A stretch of 64,000 nucleotides of DNA from Ascidiaceihabitans sp. (lineage in GTDB: Bacteria; Pseudomonadota; Alphaproteobacteria; Rhodobacterales; Rhodobacteraceae), in assembly GCA_029251465.1 (NCBI GenBank), contig JAQXDI010000037.1, forward strand, positions 1 through 64,000. Direction: 5' to 3'. The notes under the pieces are model-generated. The model had not been told where the DNA came from. It saw only the letters and a list, made by a program, of their open reading frames with translations, and ran no database searches. Below are positions 46,833 through 55,936 of the stretch, one piece after another. The translations under genes were made by a program, and so were the position numbers. Position 1 is the stretch's first letter. Each line of letters starts with the position of its first letter.

Positions 46833-48410
46833 TCAGTCCGAGAACAAATACTCGGCCTGCGCAATTTCGCGCCCTTGCTCAACGCTGATCGACAGGAACC
46901 GCGACAGCGCTTTGGCATTGTCGTCAACATCGACGCTTTCGCGCATGCGGGCGAAATTCTCAAAGCCCGCGTCGCGGATACGGTCGCTTTCAAAAACCAT
47001 GTCGTTGCGAATGGTCGGCAACAGCCGGTCTAGCGTTTCGGTCGAGGTTTGATCCCCCGCAAGGCCCACGCGCATCGCGTGCCCGATCAGGTAATCCTCT
47101 GAGAAATTGCAGTCGATTTCCAGCATCCGCGTGACCGAACGATCCTCGACAAAATCCTTGAGCAATTCGATGTTGCCCGGATCCATACAGACGATCAGCT
47201 GGTCGGTTTCGTAATAATCAAACAGCATCCGCATCAAGGCACGCCGGTGCCGCGTCCGTTTGCCCAGCGTTTTCTGGATGCCGCCCAGATCGGGCAGCGG
47301 AGTGTCTTCTTCGTTGAACAGGTATTCGATGGCGGGCACGTTGGTGACTTGGCGGATGCGTTCCACCACCCGTTTGGCGACGTGCCATTTCTTGCAAATC
47401 ACAATCATCAATTCGTGTTCACGGCCCAGCGTGCTTTCGGTTTCCCAGAACCGCGTGGCAAAACGGCGCCCAATGCGGCCACGCCCGGTTAGAAATTTGA
47501 ACAGCCCCGCGCCCTCGTTCGAGATTTGGAACGGCACGCCTTCGGCCGCATACAGCAACCCCAGCCTTCGTTTCAGATCTTTGGCCTCGGCACTGATCTT
47601 GCGGGCGAACAGGAAATCTTGGGACAGCAACAGATCGTAGTGATCGTCGTAAAACGTGACCGGCATCCCGTAGTCGGTGAACAGCAAAAACGTCAGCGTG
47701 CGCGACCGGATTTCGCTTTCCGGCACCACATGGCGCACGATGGTTTGAAAGAACGTCTCGTCCGGGATCCAGGTTGTGCGAAAGAATCGCATCACGTCTT
47801 TGCGCTGGCGGGTGAATTCGAGAACCCATTCGACCGTGCGACGGCGCAGGCACCACCACTGGCTGCCGATCTGAACCTGAATGTCCGCGGGCACGTCGCG
47901 GGTGATCCCGAACTTGCGCTGGAAATTGAAGGACCAGTAGAACAGGCGTTTTTGGGTGCGTTCGTTGAACCAATGGCGATAGATCAGGCGTTCTTCTTTG
48001 AACCCCGTTTTGATCCAATCGCTGTCAAAATAATCAAAGCTTTCGACAAAATCGACGTCATTGTCGTCGAGAAACTGGTGGGTGTATTCCGCCGATTTGA
48101 CGGCCATGCAGTCACCCGAAAGCATGTAAAAGTGGGTCGCGCGTGGAAATGCATCAACGGCGGATTCGACTGCATACAGCGTGGCTTGGACCAACGACCA
48201 TTCGCCCCAACCGCATTTGATCCGTCGGTGGGCGTAGGTGACGTTTTCGTTATCCTTGAGCGCATCTTTGATTTTGGCGAAGTGTTCTGGATTTGCGCGG
48301 GCATCAAAGTGAATCGACATGTAGTCGCCAGCCGCAGTCAGCCGTTGCGCCTGCTTGATAATGGCGTCCGGATCCTTGTGACACAGCAATATGTAGGCGA
48401 TTTTTGCCAT
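46833..48410 (-). CDS. Core-2/I-branching-type glycosyltransferase with DUF5928 region
   Basis: A 525-aa protein. Residues 1-~250 match the beta-1,6-N-acetylglucosaminyltransferase fold: KIAYILLCHKDP, YMSIHFDARANPEHF, the acceptor/donor block THFYMLSGDCMAVKS, and GSQWWCLRRRTVEWVL followed by PDETFFQTIV. The C-terminal half (about 260-525) is what I know as DUF5928. It is divergent from a sulfotransferase gene, so the two may build a sulfated surface glycan. Confidence 0.87.
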   Translation of the reverse strand: MAKIAYILLCHKDPDAIIKQAQRLTAAGDYMSIHFDARANPEHFAKIKDALKDNENVTYAHRRIKCGWGEWSLVQATLYAVESAVDAFPRATHFYMLSGDCMAVKSAEYTHQFLDDNDVDFVESFDYFDSDWIKTGFKEERLIYRHWFNERTQKRLFYWSFNFQRKFGITRDVPADIQVQIGSQWWCLRRRTVEWVLEFTRQRKDVMRFFRTTWIPDETFFQTIVRHVVPESEIRSRTLTFLLFTDYGMPVTFYDDHYDLLLSQDFLFARKISAEAKDLKRRLGLLYAAEGVPFQISNEGAGLFKFLTGRGRIGRRFATRFWETESTLGREHELMIVICKKWHVAKRVVERIRQVTNVPAIEYLFNEEDTPLPDLGGIQKTLGKRTRHRRALMRMLFDYYETDQLIVCMDPGNIELLKDFVEDRSVTRMLEIDCNFSEDYLIGHAMRVGLAGDQTSTETLDRLLPTIRNDMVFESDRIRDAGFENFARMRESVDVDDNAKALSRFLSISVEQGREIAQAEYLFSD

Positions 48411-48573
48411 ATTGGAAACGAACTGCCCCTTTGCGTAAGATTGTTTACGTTGTTAAAGGTGAAGAGTGATTGAATAAACAGGATTTATTTGCTTTTTTGC
48501 GCCAAGACCAAACTGTTGCCGATAAAACAGTGCCAAAAAGCATCAAAGCGCGCGAACGTAGAGGACGAGTAGT

Positions 48574-49392
48574 ATGGGTTTTCCCGGAACGTGGATGACG
48601 GAAAGTGAAAGCATGGTGTACCGCGTGGTGCCCAAATGCGCGTGTTCGACCATTGGTCAGATCATGCATTTTTCCGATCATGGCGAATTTTTCGACGGCG
48701 ACATTCATGACGCCCAAGGCGGGCTGCACAAGTGGGCGCTTGAGAACAGCCAGGGGCCGATCACGCAGAATGTGCAGAATCACGAATCGTATTCGTTTAC
48801 CTGCGTGCGCAATCCCTACACGCGGATTCTGTCGTCGTTCTTTGATAAAATTTGCGGAATTCAACGCAACGGTAAGCGCTATCGCGGTAATCTTGTGCCG
48901 CTGTTGGTTCAGAAATACGGGATCGAAGTGGGCGGTGATGATGGCAAGCAAGAGTTTGACCAGATCAAATCCTTTCGCCGGTTCTTGTTGTTTGCCCGTG
49001 ACACCATTCGCTGGCGCCGTCCGATGGATCCGGACATTCACTGGTCCGCGATGTCGGGCCACGTCAGCACGTTCATCGTGAACGGCGGGCAGTACGACAA
49101 AATCATCTGGACGGAAAAGTTCAACGAAGGCATGGCCGATGTTTTGGGCGCAATCGAATCGCCGCATGCGGTTGATCTGGAAACGATCCCGCGGTTCAAC
49201 GAATCCGAAGGGCATGGACCAAAGCGTGCGCATCCCGTCGAGGATTATTTCGACGATATGTCGATGCATCTGGTCTACGAGATTTTCAAACGCGATTTTG
49301 ACGTGTTCAAATATGATTTTGAAAACCCGGCCAACAAGCTGCCAATTGGTGAGATTGACCTACACGAAGTGCACAAAAAGCTTGGTGACTGA
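48574..49392 (+). CDS. Carbohydrate-type sulfotransferase
   Basis: A 272-aa protein with the PAPS-binding 5'-loop VPKCACSTIGQIMHF near residue 16 and the 3'-phosphate motif FTCVRNPYTRILSSFFDKI near residue 70, the arrangement of sulfotransferase family 2 (carbohydrate type). No signal or membrane anchor, so it acts in the cytosol before export. GAGGACGAG precedes the ATG. The acceptor is unknown. Confidence 0.87.
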   Translation: MGFPGTWMTESESMVYRVVPKCACSTIGQIMHFSDHGEFFDGDIHDAQGGLHKWALENSQGPITQNVQNHESYSFTCVRNPYTRILSSFFDKICGIQRNGKRYRGNLVPLLVQKYGIEVGGDDGKQEFDQIKSFRRFLLFARDTIRWRRPMDPDIHWSAMSGHVSTFIVNGGQYDKIIWTEKFNEGMADVLGAIESPHAVDLETIPRFNESEGHGPKRAHPVEDYFDDMSMHLVYEIFKRDFDVFKYDFENPANKLPIGEIDLHEVHKKLGD

Positions 49393-49412
49393 GCTTTTGT
49401 TGTGATGCGGAT

Positions 49413-49427
49413 GGGGGCGTTGCCCCC
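49413..49427 (+). terminator. GC-rich hairpin downstream of the sulfotransferase
   Basis: GGGGGC-GTT-GCCCCC is a perfect 6-bp stem with a 3-base loop. The T-run comes about 25 bases later, inside the dispersed element, so hairpin and element may act together as a terminator between two convergent genes. Confidence 0.5.
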
Positions 49428-49445
49428 GTCGCTGTGCGACTCCCC

Positions 49446-49469
49446 CAGAGTATTTTGGATCAGAACAAG
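49446..49469 (+). repeat. Dispersed GAGTATTTTTGATCAGAACAA element, copy 3
   Basis: CAGAGTATTTTGGATCAGAA followed by CAAG, between the convergent sulfotransferase and SGNH genes, preceded by CTCCCC. One base of the T-run is changed to G relative to copy 1. Confidence 0.65.
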
Positions 49470-49484
49470 CGGCGAAGTGTGCCG

Positions 49485-50162
49485 TTAGTTTGCCGCGATT
49501 ACACCGGCGACGCGTTGGCCGATTTTGCGGCTGGCCTTGACTGACGGATGGATGCGATCTGCGGCGTGGTAGGATTTATCGCCGCTTTTCACCATGTCTT
49601 TGACCGGCACAAACCACACGCCTTTGTCGCGCTTGGCCATCAGGGCGAGGCGGCGTTCCAGTTCATCGCCGTCATCGCGGCAGCTTTCGATGGGCGAGCC
49701 GAAGCCGGGTGAGCGCAAGTAACCCACGTAGATCACACGCGATTTTCCGCTGCGCACTTTGGCCACCAGTCTTGGGATCTCACCGCGTTTGCCGTCTTTT
49801 GAAATCAGCTTGTCCATTTTGCGCCGACAATCAGAGCAGCCGCAGCCGAGCCACAAGTCGTTGCCGCCGCCGTTCATCAAAACCCATTCCCATTGGCCGG
49901 GCCGGTATTGTTTTGAAATGTTGAACCCGAGGCTGCCGGACAGGGGCAGTTTGTAGATGATGCGGGCACCAGACACGGACCGGTTTTCGACCGGTCGTTT
50001 GAGCGCCTTGCCGACGATGTCAGGGATGGATTGGCCAGAGCTGCGATAAAACGCAAAGAACGAATCGCCCATCGCCATGATGCGCGCCTTTTCTTGGGCA
50101 GTGGCGGTGCTGGAAATTAGACAAATAGCTAAAATTTGCAGTAGAAATCGGATTTGGCGCAT
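49485..50162 (-). CDS. Secreted SGNH/GDSL hydrolase
   Basis: A 225-aa protein with a signal peptide (MRQIRFLLQILAICLISSTATA). SGNH blocks are visible: block I MGDSFFAFY (nucleophile Ser), block III NGGGNDLWLG, and block V DRIHPS with the catalytic Asp/His. A CGCSDCRRK segment may form a disulfide or bind metal. Probably an esterase or acetyl-hydrolase in the periplasm; substrate unknown. Confidence 0.85.
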   Translation of the reverse strand: MRQIRFLLQILAICLISSTATAQEKARIMAMGDSFFAFYRSSGQSIPDIVGKALKRPVENRSVSGARIIYKLPLSGSLGFNISKQYRPGQWEWVLMNGGGNDLWLGCGCSDCRRKMDKLISKDGKRGEIPRLVAKVRSGKSRVIYVGYLRSPGFGSPIESCRDDGDELERRLALMAKRDKGVWFVPVKDMVKSGDKSYHAADRIHPSVKASRKIGQRVAGVIAAN

Positions 50163-50284
50163 GTCGTCCTCAACTCATTACGTCGTCAATATTCGTCACA
50201 CGATAACGACAAACTATGATCAAAACATGACCAATCCCGTTGATACCTTGCGCCTTTGCCAGACAAACCCTACATCCCAAAGTC

Positions 50285-50764
50285 ATGTCACAGAACACCA
50301 AATCAGACCCAAACTACAAAGTGATCGCCGAAAACCGGCGCGCGCGCTTTGACTATGCCATCAGCGATGACATCGAATGCGGTATCATCCTCGAGGGGTC
50401 CGAGGTGAAATCTATGCGCGTCGGCGGCACCAACATCGCCGAAAGCTATGCGGCGGTCGAAGATGGTGAATTGTGGTTGGTGAACAGCTACATCGCGCCC
50501 TACAGAGGCGCGCGCACGTTCAAACACGTCGAGCGCCGTCGCCGCAAGCTGTTGGTTAGCCGCAAGCAAATGTCTGATCTGTGGACCGCGACGCAGCGCA
50601 AAGGCATGACGCTGGTGCCGATCGTGATGTACTTTAACCACCGTGGTCTGGCCAAGATCAAGCTGGGCATCGCCAAGGGCAAACAGAACCACGACAAGCG
50701 CGCCAACGAGGCGAAACGCGACTGGTCCCGTCAGAAATCCCGTCTGATGAAAGACAACGGTTAA
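50285..50764 (+). CDS. smpB: SsrA-binding protein SmpB
   Basis: The trans-translation partner of tmRNA. The 159-aa protein has [34 protein letters not shown] (the OB-fold RNA-binding region) and the basic C-terminal tail ending [12 protein letters not shown] 50285 was chosen; an upstream frame opening at 50240 lacks family resemblance. No tmRNA gene is visible in the window. Confidence 0.95.
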   Translation: MSQNTKSDPNYKVIAENRRARFDYAISDDIECGIILEGSEVKSMRVGGTNIAESYAAVEDGELWLVNSYIAPYRGARTFKHVERRRRKLLVSRKQMSDLWTATQRKGMTLVPIVMYFNHRGLAKIKLGIAKGKQNHDKRANEAKRDWSRQKSRLMKDNG

Positions 50765-50896
50765 CCCTAGGTTACGGGGCCGTTTGCCGCATTATTCCCC
50801 TTATTTGGAAATCCAGTCTCTCTTAGGTTGTCCACGCAGCATAGGGTGGGGGCACTGGGCTGCACAATATAAAGACCTCCAACAGGGAATACGAAT

Positions 50897-51187
50897 ATGG
50901 AACTTATTATTGGTCTTTTGTCCGGTGCTGTCGGTGGCAACGCTGCGGGTAAACTGCTGGGTAGCTTGAACCAAGGCACCCTGATCAACTCGATCGCGGG
51001 TATTGTTGGTGGTGGTCTTGGTGGCACGATCCTGAGCGCGATTGGCGCACCTGATCTGGCCGGTGCCGCTGGCGAAGCTGGTGGCCTCGATTTCGGCGCG
51101 ATCATTGGCCAAGTTGTCGGTGGCGGCGTTGGTGGCGGCGGTTTGCTGGCGCTGGTCGGTGTTGCCGGCAACATGATGTCCAAGTAA
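50897..51187 (+). CDS. Small Gly-rich hydrophobic protein
   Basis: A 96-aa protein of Gly/Ala-rich hydrophobic segments (MELIIGLLSGAVGGNAAGKL, then GIVGGGLGGTILSAIGAPDLAG, and GGGVGGGGLLALVGVAGNMMSK), probably membrane-embedded or self-assembling. I recognise no function. A terminator hairpin follows, so it is probably a single-gene unit. Confidence 0.75.
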   Translation: MELIIGLLSGAVGGNAAGKLLGSLNQGTLINSIAGIVGGGLGGTILSAIGAPDLAGAAGEAGGLDFGAIIGQVVGGGVGGGGLLALVGVAGNMMSK

Positions 51188-51195
51188 CGATTTTT

Positions 51196-51230
51196 GGAAT
51201 GGGTGCCGCCTCTGGTGCCCATTCCGTTTT
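51196..51230 (+). terminator. Terminator after the Gly-rich gene
   Basis: GGAATGGG and CCCATTCC pair across a 14-base loop, followed by GTTTT. Confidence 0.65.
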
Positions 51231-51343
51231 AGTGGCCAAGTGTTTGGCCAAACGGTGCGGGAAACTTATGACCTTGCACCTTGCCTCGACCCCTTCATAC
51301 CGTTAGCAAAAGGGCGTATTTCCACGCCGACGGAGGGACCGAG

Positions 51344-52213
51344 ATGGCTGACACTGTTCTAGGCGACGATCCACGCACACTTGTATCGACGGACTGGCTT
51401 GCCCAGCACCTCAAGGACCCCGATTTGCGGCTGCTTGATGCCTCGCTGTTTTTGCCGGGCATCGATCGCAATGGCCGCGCCGAATATGATGCGGCCCACA
51501 TTCCGGGTGCGCGGTTCTTTGACATTGATGACATCAGCGACGGGCGGTCTGATTTGCCGCACATGGTGCCTCCGGTCGAGAAATTCATGTCGCGGATGCG
51601 TGCGATGGGCGTTGGTGACGGGCATCAGATTGTTGTCTACGACAGCGCCGGATTGTTTTCGGCAGCCCGCGTTTGGTGGCTGTTCCGCCTGATGGGTCAG
51701 ATGAACATTGCTGTGCTGGACGGTGGTTTCCCCAAATGGCAGGCCGAGGGGCGCGAAATCGAAGACATGCCCCCCGTCATTCGTGATCGCCACATGACCG
51801 TGCGGTTCCAGAACCATCTGGTGCGCGACGTCACGCAGGTGTCCTCTGCGTCCAAGCTGGGGACCAGCCAGATCGTTGATGCGCGTGCCGCTGCCCGGTT
51901 CCGCGGTGAGGCCCCTGAACCACGTGAAGGCCTGCGGTCCGGCCACATCCCCGGTGCGCGCAGTGTGCCCTACACCGAGCTGCTGAATGCCGACGCCACC
52001 ATGAAATCACCCGATCAAACCCGCGCCATTTTCAAGGCTGCTGGCGTCGATCTGAAAAAACCAATCATCACCACCTGCGGGTCCGGTGTGACTGCTGCCA
52101 TTCTTGCGCTTGCGCTGGAACGGATGGGTCATGACAGCTGGTCTTTGTACGATGGATCCTGGACCGAATGGGGCATGTTCCCCACCGTTCCTGTCGCAAC
52201 CGGAGACGCCTAA
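51344..52213 (+). CDS. sseA: 3-mercaptopyruvate/thiosulfate sulfurtransferase
   Basis: A 289-aa protein of two rhodanese domains; the N-terminal one is inactive. The catalytic loop CGSGVTA near the C-terminus is the mercaptopyruvate sulfurtransferase type. It transfers sulfane sulfur from 3-mercaptopyruvate in the cytosol. GGAGGGACCGAG precedes ATG 51344, better than the upstream in-frame start at 51281. The aminotransferase follows one base after its stop. Confidence 0.92.
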   Translation: MADTVLGDDPRTLVSTDWLAQHLKDPDLRLLDASLFLPGIDRNGRAEYDAAHIPGARFFDIDDISDGRSDLPHMVPPVEKFMSRMRAMGVGDGHQIVVYDSAGLFSAARVWWLFRLMGQMNIAVLDGGFPKWQAEGREIEDMPPVIRDRHMTVRFQNHLVRDVTQVSSASKLGTSQIVDARAAARFRGEAPEPREGLRSGHIPGARSVPYTELLNADATMKSPDQTRAIFKAAGVDLKKPIITTCGSGVTAAILALALERMGHDSWSLYDGSWTEWGMFPTVPVATGDA

Positions 52214-52214
52214 A

Positions 52215-53399
52215 ATGTTCGAAACGCTACAGTCGCAGCCCGCTGACAAAATCCTCGCGCTGATGGCGCAATATCGCGAAGACCCGCGCGAAAACAAGAT
52301 CGACCTCGGTGTCGGCGTCTACAAAGACGCGACAGGCCTGACCCCGGTGATGCGCGCGATCAAAGCGGCCGAGCACAAACTCTGGGAAGAACAAGACAGC
52401 AAATCCTACGTCGGTCTGGTCGGCGATCCGGCGTTCGGCGATGCGACGGTGAAGCTGGTTCTGGACGATAGCGTGCCGCGCGAAACTGTGGCGGCTGCAG
52501 CGACGCCCGGTGGCACCGGTGCGATCCGCCAAGCGTTCGAGCTGATCCAGATGGCGCGGCCAGACACGCGCGTGTTTCTGTCGAACCCGACATGGCCAAA
52601 CCACCCGTCGATCCTGAAATATCTGGGGATGGAGATCGTCGAATACCGTTACTTTGATGACGAAACCCGTGGCGTTGATTTCGACGGTTTGATTGCTGAC
52701 CTCAAGACTGCCAAAAAGGGCGACGTGGTTCTGTTGCATGGCTGCTGTCACAACCCGACGGGTGCGAATTTGAACGCGGCGCAATGGCAAGACGTGATTG
52801 CCGTGTTGCTGGAAACTGGTGCGACCCCGATGGTCGACATCGCCTACCAAGGGTTTGGTGACGGGCTAGAAGCAGACGCCGCCGCCACCCGCGCCGTTGT
52901 GTCTTCGGTGCCGGAATGCATTATCGCTGCCAGCTGTTCCAAGAACTTTGGCATCTACCGCGAGCGCACGGGCATGTTGATGGTCATGTCGACCGACACG
53001 TCCGCCAAGGGGTTGAACCAGCAGACGCTGGCGTTCCTGAACCGTCAGAACTTTAGCTTTCCGCCCGATCACGGCGCACGTCTGGTCACGATGATCCTGA
53101 ACGATGACGTGATGCGCGCCGACTGGATGTCTGAGCTGGAGGAAATCCGCACCAACATGCTGGGTCTGCGCAAGTCGCTGGCAGCGGAATTGCAGCGCCT
53201 GTCCGGGTCTGACCGCTTCGGATTTCTGGCCGAACACCGCGGCATGTTTTCACGCCTCGGCACCACGCCCGAGATGGTCGAAAAACTGCGCGTCGACGCG
53301 GGGATCTACATGGTCGGTGACAGCCGCATGAACATCGCCGGTCTGAACGCCCAGACCGTGCCGATTTTGGCCAAAGCCATCATCGACGCGGGCATCTGA
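52215..53399 (+). CDS. Aromatic amino acid/aspartate aminotransferase
   Basis: A 394-aa class I PLP enzyme of the AspC/TyrB group. Visible are IDLGVGVYKDATGLTPVM, the NPT motif in HGCCHNPTGANL, and the Schiff-base Lys243 in SCSKNFGIYRERTG. The family transaminates Asp, Phe and Tyr, so tyrosine entering the homogentisate route is a likely use. The ATG is one base after the sseA stop; the two are probably co-transcribed, and with SseA a cysteine-to-mercaptopyruvate step is also possible. Confidence 0.92.
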   Translation: MFETLQSQPADKILALMAQYREDPRENKIDLGVGVYKDATGLTPVMRAIKAAEHKLWEEQDSKSYVGLVGDPAFGDATVKLVLDDSVPRETVAAAATPGGTGAIRQAFELIQMARPDTRVFLSNPTWPNHPSILKYLGMEIVEYRYFDDETRGVDFDGLIADLKTAKKGDVVLLHGCCHNPTGANLNAAQWQDVIAVLLETGATPMVDIAYQGFGDGLEADAAATRAVVSSVPECIIAASCSKNFGIYRERTGMLMVMSTDTSAKGLNQQTLAFLNRQNFSFPPDHGARLVTMILNDDVMRADWMSELEEIRTNMLGLRKSLAAELQRLSGSDRFGFLAEHRGMFSRLGTTPEMVEKLRVDAGIYMVGDSRMNIAGLNAQTVPILAKAIIDAGI

Positions 53400-53407
53400 C
53401 GTCTGAT

Positions 53408-53429
53408 TTGAGTACTTAAGATCAGGACG
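53408..53429 (+). repeat. Dispersed GAGTATTTTTGATCAGAACAA element, copy 4 (degenerate)
   Basis: TTGAGTACTTAAGATCAGGA followed by CG, nine bases after the aminotransferase stop and just after the end of the convergent small gene. The centre is diverged, but both flanks match copies 1-3. Confidence 0.5.
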
Positions 53430-53432
53430 GGC

Positions 53433-53582
53433 CTAAGCAGGTTTGTTCTGAGATTTCTTGCCAGCTGTGACGGGGCGCGCGCGCTGTTTGCCGCCGGTTC
53501 CGTTTAGCTCTTGGTACCAGGTTGGTTTGTCGATCTGCTTGGTCGCCGGGCGTTTCGCCTTTGGCTTTTTGGATTTAGGCAT
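53433..53582 (-). CDS. Small basic protein, 49 aa
   Basis: MPKSKKPKAKRPATKQIDKP, then TWYQELNGTGGKQRARPVTAG and a Lys-rich end. About a third of residues are Lys or Arg, so nucleic-acid or ribosome binding is likely, but no family is known to me. GGAAAGGAT precedes the ATG, and the frame is clean. Confidence 0.6.
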   Translation of the reverse strand: MPKSKKPKAKRPATKQIDKPTWYQELNGTGGKQRARPVTAGKKSQNKPA

Positions 53583-53903
53583 TGGGTATCCTTTCCAGAA
53601 TTTAGCCTGCTGTAAAAGGTTTGCGTCTGGATTGGAACCGGCAGTTCAAAATGAGGTCGGCGAAGTGAGGCAATAAAGTTCGGCTGTCTTGCGGAATTGG
53701 CCGAGTTGTCGGGGCGTGGTTTTGAAAACGGCACAGATTTCGCCGCAAACTGTGCAGTTGTGCCGAAACACCCCGAATTCCGCCCGATTTTGATCAGCGA
53801 AACTGTACAGAAATAGCCGGAATCTGTGCAGAATTCTGCCTGATGTGTCTGGATTTCGATGGTTTTGGTCCCCGTTAATCTGGCGAACGCCGCGTTAGAC
53901 ATG
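53583..53903. other. Non-coding stretch with degenerate 21-bp repeats
   Basis: About 320 bases between the 49-aa gene and amtB without a convincing gene. It contains CTGT(G/A)CAG at 53750, 53803 and 53824; the last two start adjacent, related 21-base units (CTGTACAGAAATAGCCGGAA and CTGTGCAGAATTCTGCCTGA). AATTC(C/T)GCC(C/T)GAT also occurs twice. Purpose unknown. Confidence 0.5.
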
Positions 53904-53904
53904 G

Positions 53905-53945
53905 AAAAACCCGGGCGCATGACACGCCCGGGCAGGAGTTTTTCT
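53905..53945 (-). terminator. Terminator of the glnK-amtB operon
   Basis: CCCGGGCG and CGCCCGGG form an 8-bp stem with a T-run on the minus strand (AAAAA on plus) after it; A and T tracts on both sides make it usable in both directions. It lies just after amtB. Confidence 0.85.
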
Positions 53946-53970
53946 GATCGTCTTTAAGGGGGGAGAACCC

Positions 53971-55305
53971 TTAGCCGTTTGAGAATTCAGGATAGGCTTC
54001 CATGCCCATTTCCGACTTGTCGAGACCAGTGATTTCTTCTTCTTCACCGACGCGAATGCCGACTGTCATTTTCAGGATCATCCAGACAACACCCGAGGCC
54101 ACGATGGTAAAGAGACCGACCACCATGATGGAATAAAGTTGGGTGCCCAGCGACGCATCAGGGTTGGTAAAGACCACCGCGATGGTGCCCCAGATGCCTG
54201 CAAAAAGGTGCACAGGGATCGCGCCAACCACGTCGTCGATTTTCAGCTTATCGAGGAACGGAACCGCAAAGACCACGATCACGCCACCGACGCCACCGAT
54301 CAAAGTTGCCACACCCAAGGACGGCGTCAGCGGTTCGGCTGTGATGGACACGAGGCCCGCCAATGCGCCGTTCAGGATCATCGTCAGGTCAGGCTTTTTA
54401 TACAGCAGTTGCGTTAGGATCAGAGCGACCAAAGCGCCACCCGCTGCGGCTGCGTTTGTGTTGGAAAAGATGCGCGATACGTCGGCCACATCGCCCACGG
54501 TGCCCATCGCCAATTGCGAGCCGCCGTTAAATCCGAACCAGCCCATCCACAGGATAAACGTACCCAAAGTGGCCAGTGTCAGGTTCGAGCCGGGCATTGG
54601 AATGGTGCGTCCGTCTTTGTATTTGCCGATGCGTGGTCCGAGGATCAGCGCGCCTACCAAGGCCGCCCAACCACCGACTGAGTGCACAACAGTCGAGCCT
54701 GCGAAATCGAGGAAACCCATGGTGTCCAAGAAGCCGCCGCCCCATTTCCAAGAGGCTTGGATCGGGTAGATGATTGAAGTCAGAACCACTGTAAATGCCA
54801 GGAAAGGCCATAGTTTTATGCGTTCCGCCAAGGCACCTGACACGATGGATGCGGTCGCCGCACAGAACATCAACTGAAAGAAAAAGTCGGAACCGGTAGA
54901 GGCGTAACCGTAATCGTCAGCGTCTGCTGCGGTGACGCCAACGGCCTCAAGAACGCCGGGGCCAAAGACGCCGGACAGGACGCCCTCAACCGACCACGTG
55001 CCCAGCGGGTACATCAGGTTGTAGCCGATCAGGTAGTAGAAAATCGTCGCCAGTGAAAACAGCGCCATGTTTTTGGTCAGCTGCATTGTCACGTTCTTGC
55101 CGCGCACAAGGCCGGCCTCGAGCATGGCAAAACCAGCAGCCATAAAGAACACCAAAAAGCCGCCCACAAGGAACAGCAACGAGTTCAGAATAAAGACCGT
55201 ATCGGTCGCGGCATTCACGCCAGCGACGGGGCCGTCTTGGGCCAATCCGAGCGTCGGCAGCGCGGCAATCGCTGCGGCACCAACAAGAGGTTTGAGTAGT
55301 TTCAT
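53971..55305 (-). CDS. amtB: Ammonium transporter AmtB
   Basis: A 444-aa trimeric channel protein with a signal-peptide-like N-terminus (to LGLAQ) and eleven membrane helices. The family blocks FFMAAGFAMLEAGLVRGKN and DFAGSTVVHSVGGWAALVGA hold the first pore His, and GAIPVHLFAGIWG the second. It follows glnK by 26 bp. GlnK binds AmtB to shut it when ammonium is plentiful. Confidence 0.97.
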   Translation of the reverse strand: MKLLKPLVGAAAIAALPTLGLAQDGPVAGVNAATDTVFILNSLLFLVGGFLVFFMAAGFAMLEAGLVRGKNVTMQLTKNMALFSLATIFYYLIGYNLMYPLGTWSVEGVLSGVFGPGVLEAVGVTAADADDYGYASTGSDFFFQLMFCAATASIVSGALAERIKLWPFLAFTVVLTSIIYPIQASWKWGGGFLDTMGFLDFAGSTVVHSVGGWAALVGALILGPRIGKYKDGRTIPMPGSNLTLATLGTFILWMGWFGFNGGSQLAMGTVGDVADVSRIFSNTNAAAAGGALVALILTQLLYKKPDLTMILNGALAGLVSITAEPLTPSLGVATLIGGVGGVIVVFAVPFLDKLKIDDVVGAIPVHLFAGIWGTIAVVFTNPDASLGTQLYSIMVVGLFTIVASGVVWMILKMTVGIRVGEEEEITGLDKSEMGMEAYPEFSNG

Positions 55306-55331
55306 GTATCCGTTTCCCTATTGAGCGGCGC

Positions 55332-55670
55332 TTATAATGCGTCGTCGTTGATTTCGCCGGTGCGCACACGCACGGCCTGTTGAACGTCGAGGACAAACAC
55401 TTTGCCGTCGCCAATTTTGCCGGTGTGCGCCGCTTTTGTGATGGTCTGGACGATCTCGTCTGCAGTGCTGGCGGGCACGACCAATTCCAGCTTGATTTTG
55501 GGTACAAAGTTCACCGCGTATTCCGCGCCGCGGTAGATTTCCGTGTGCCCTGATTGCGATCCGAAGCCTTTGATTTCGGTCACCATCATGCCGCGTACGC
55601 CTGCCGTGGTGAGGGCTTCGCGCACCTCTTCCAGCTTGAACGGTTTGATTGTTGCAATGATCAGTTTCAC
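55332..55670 (-). CDS. glnK: Nitrogen regulatory protein P-II
   Basis: A 112-aa PII protein that senses 2-oxoglutarate and ATP/ADP. It has KLIIATIKPFKLEEVREAL at the start, the T-loop with the uridylylation site Tyr51 (GAEYAVNFVPK), and the C-terminal GKIGDGKVFVLDVQQAVRVRTGE. I chose GTG 55670, because the family starts at this residue and AGGGGA lies just upstream; an in-frame start at 55709 adds 13 residues. First gene of glnK-amtB. Confidence 0.96.
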   Translation of the reverse strand: MKLIIATIKPFKLEEVREALTTAGVRGMMVTEIKGFGSQSGHTEIYRGAEYAVNFVPKIKLELVVPASTADEIVQTITKAAHTGKIGDGKVFVLDVQQAVRVRTGEINDDAL

Positions 55671-55936
55671 TACATTTTCCCCTATGATTGCCGCCGCGAT
55701 CTTGCGCAACTTGTGCCTATTAAAAGGGCAAATCTGCGTGACGGCGTGAAGCGTTGGCGGTGGTTTTTGAGGCTGAAATTTAGGGCATGTGCATAAAGTT
55801 TGCGCAAAATGCTACAACTGCACAAAAGTTAGGCGAAATTCTCATGAGGAATTGCGAAATGAACGGCCTGTCTTTTCGCCTCAGCCACGTTAGTATGGGG
55901 CAACAACTATGAAAAACAGAGCCGGGCAGGCCATTT

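Noticed and set aside
53504-53920. 138-codon frame on the minus strand across the repeat region
   Set aside because: Overlaps the better-supported 49-aa gene in another frame, covers the repeats, and has no family resemblance.
55700-55730. GG-N10-GC sigma-54-like promoter before glnK
   Set aside because: GGCACAAGTTGCGC has the GG/GC spacing but the -12 half lacks TTGC at the right place, and nitrogen genes in Rhodobacter do not always use sigma-54. Too weak to list.
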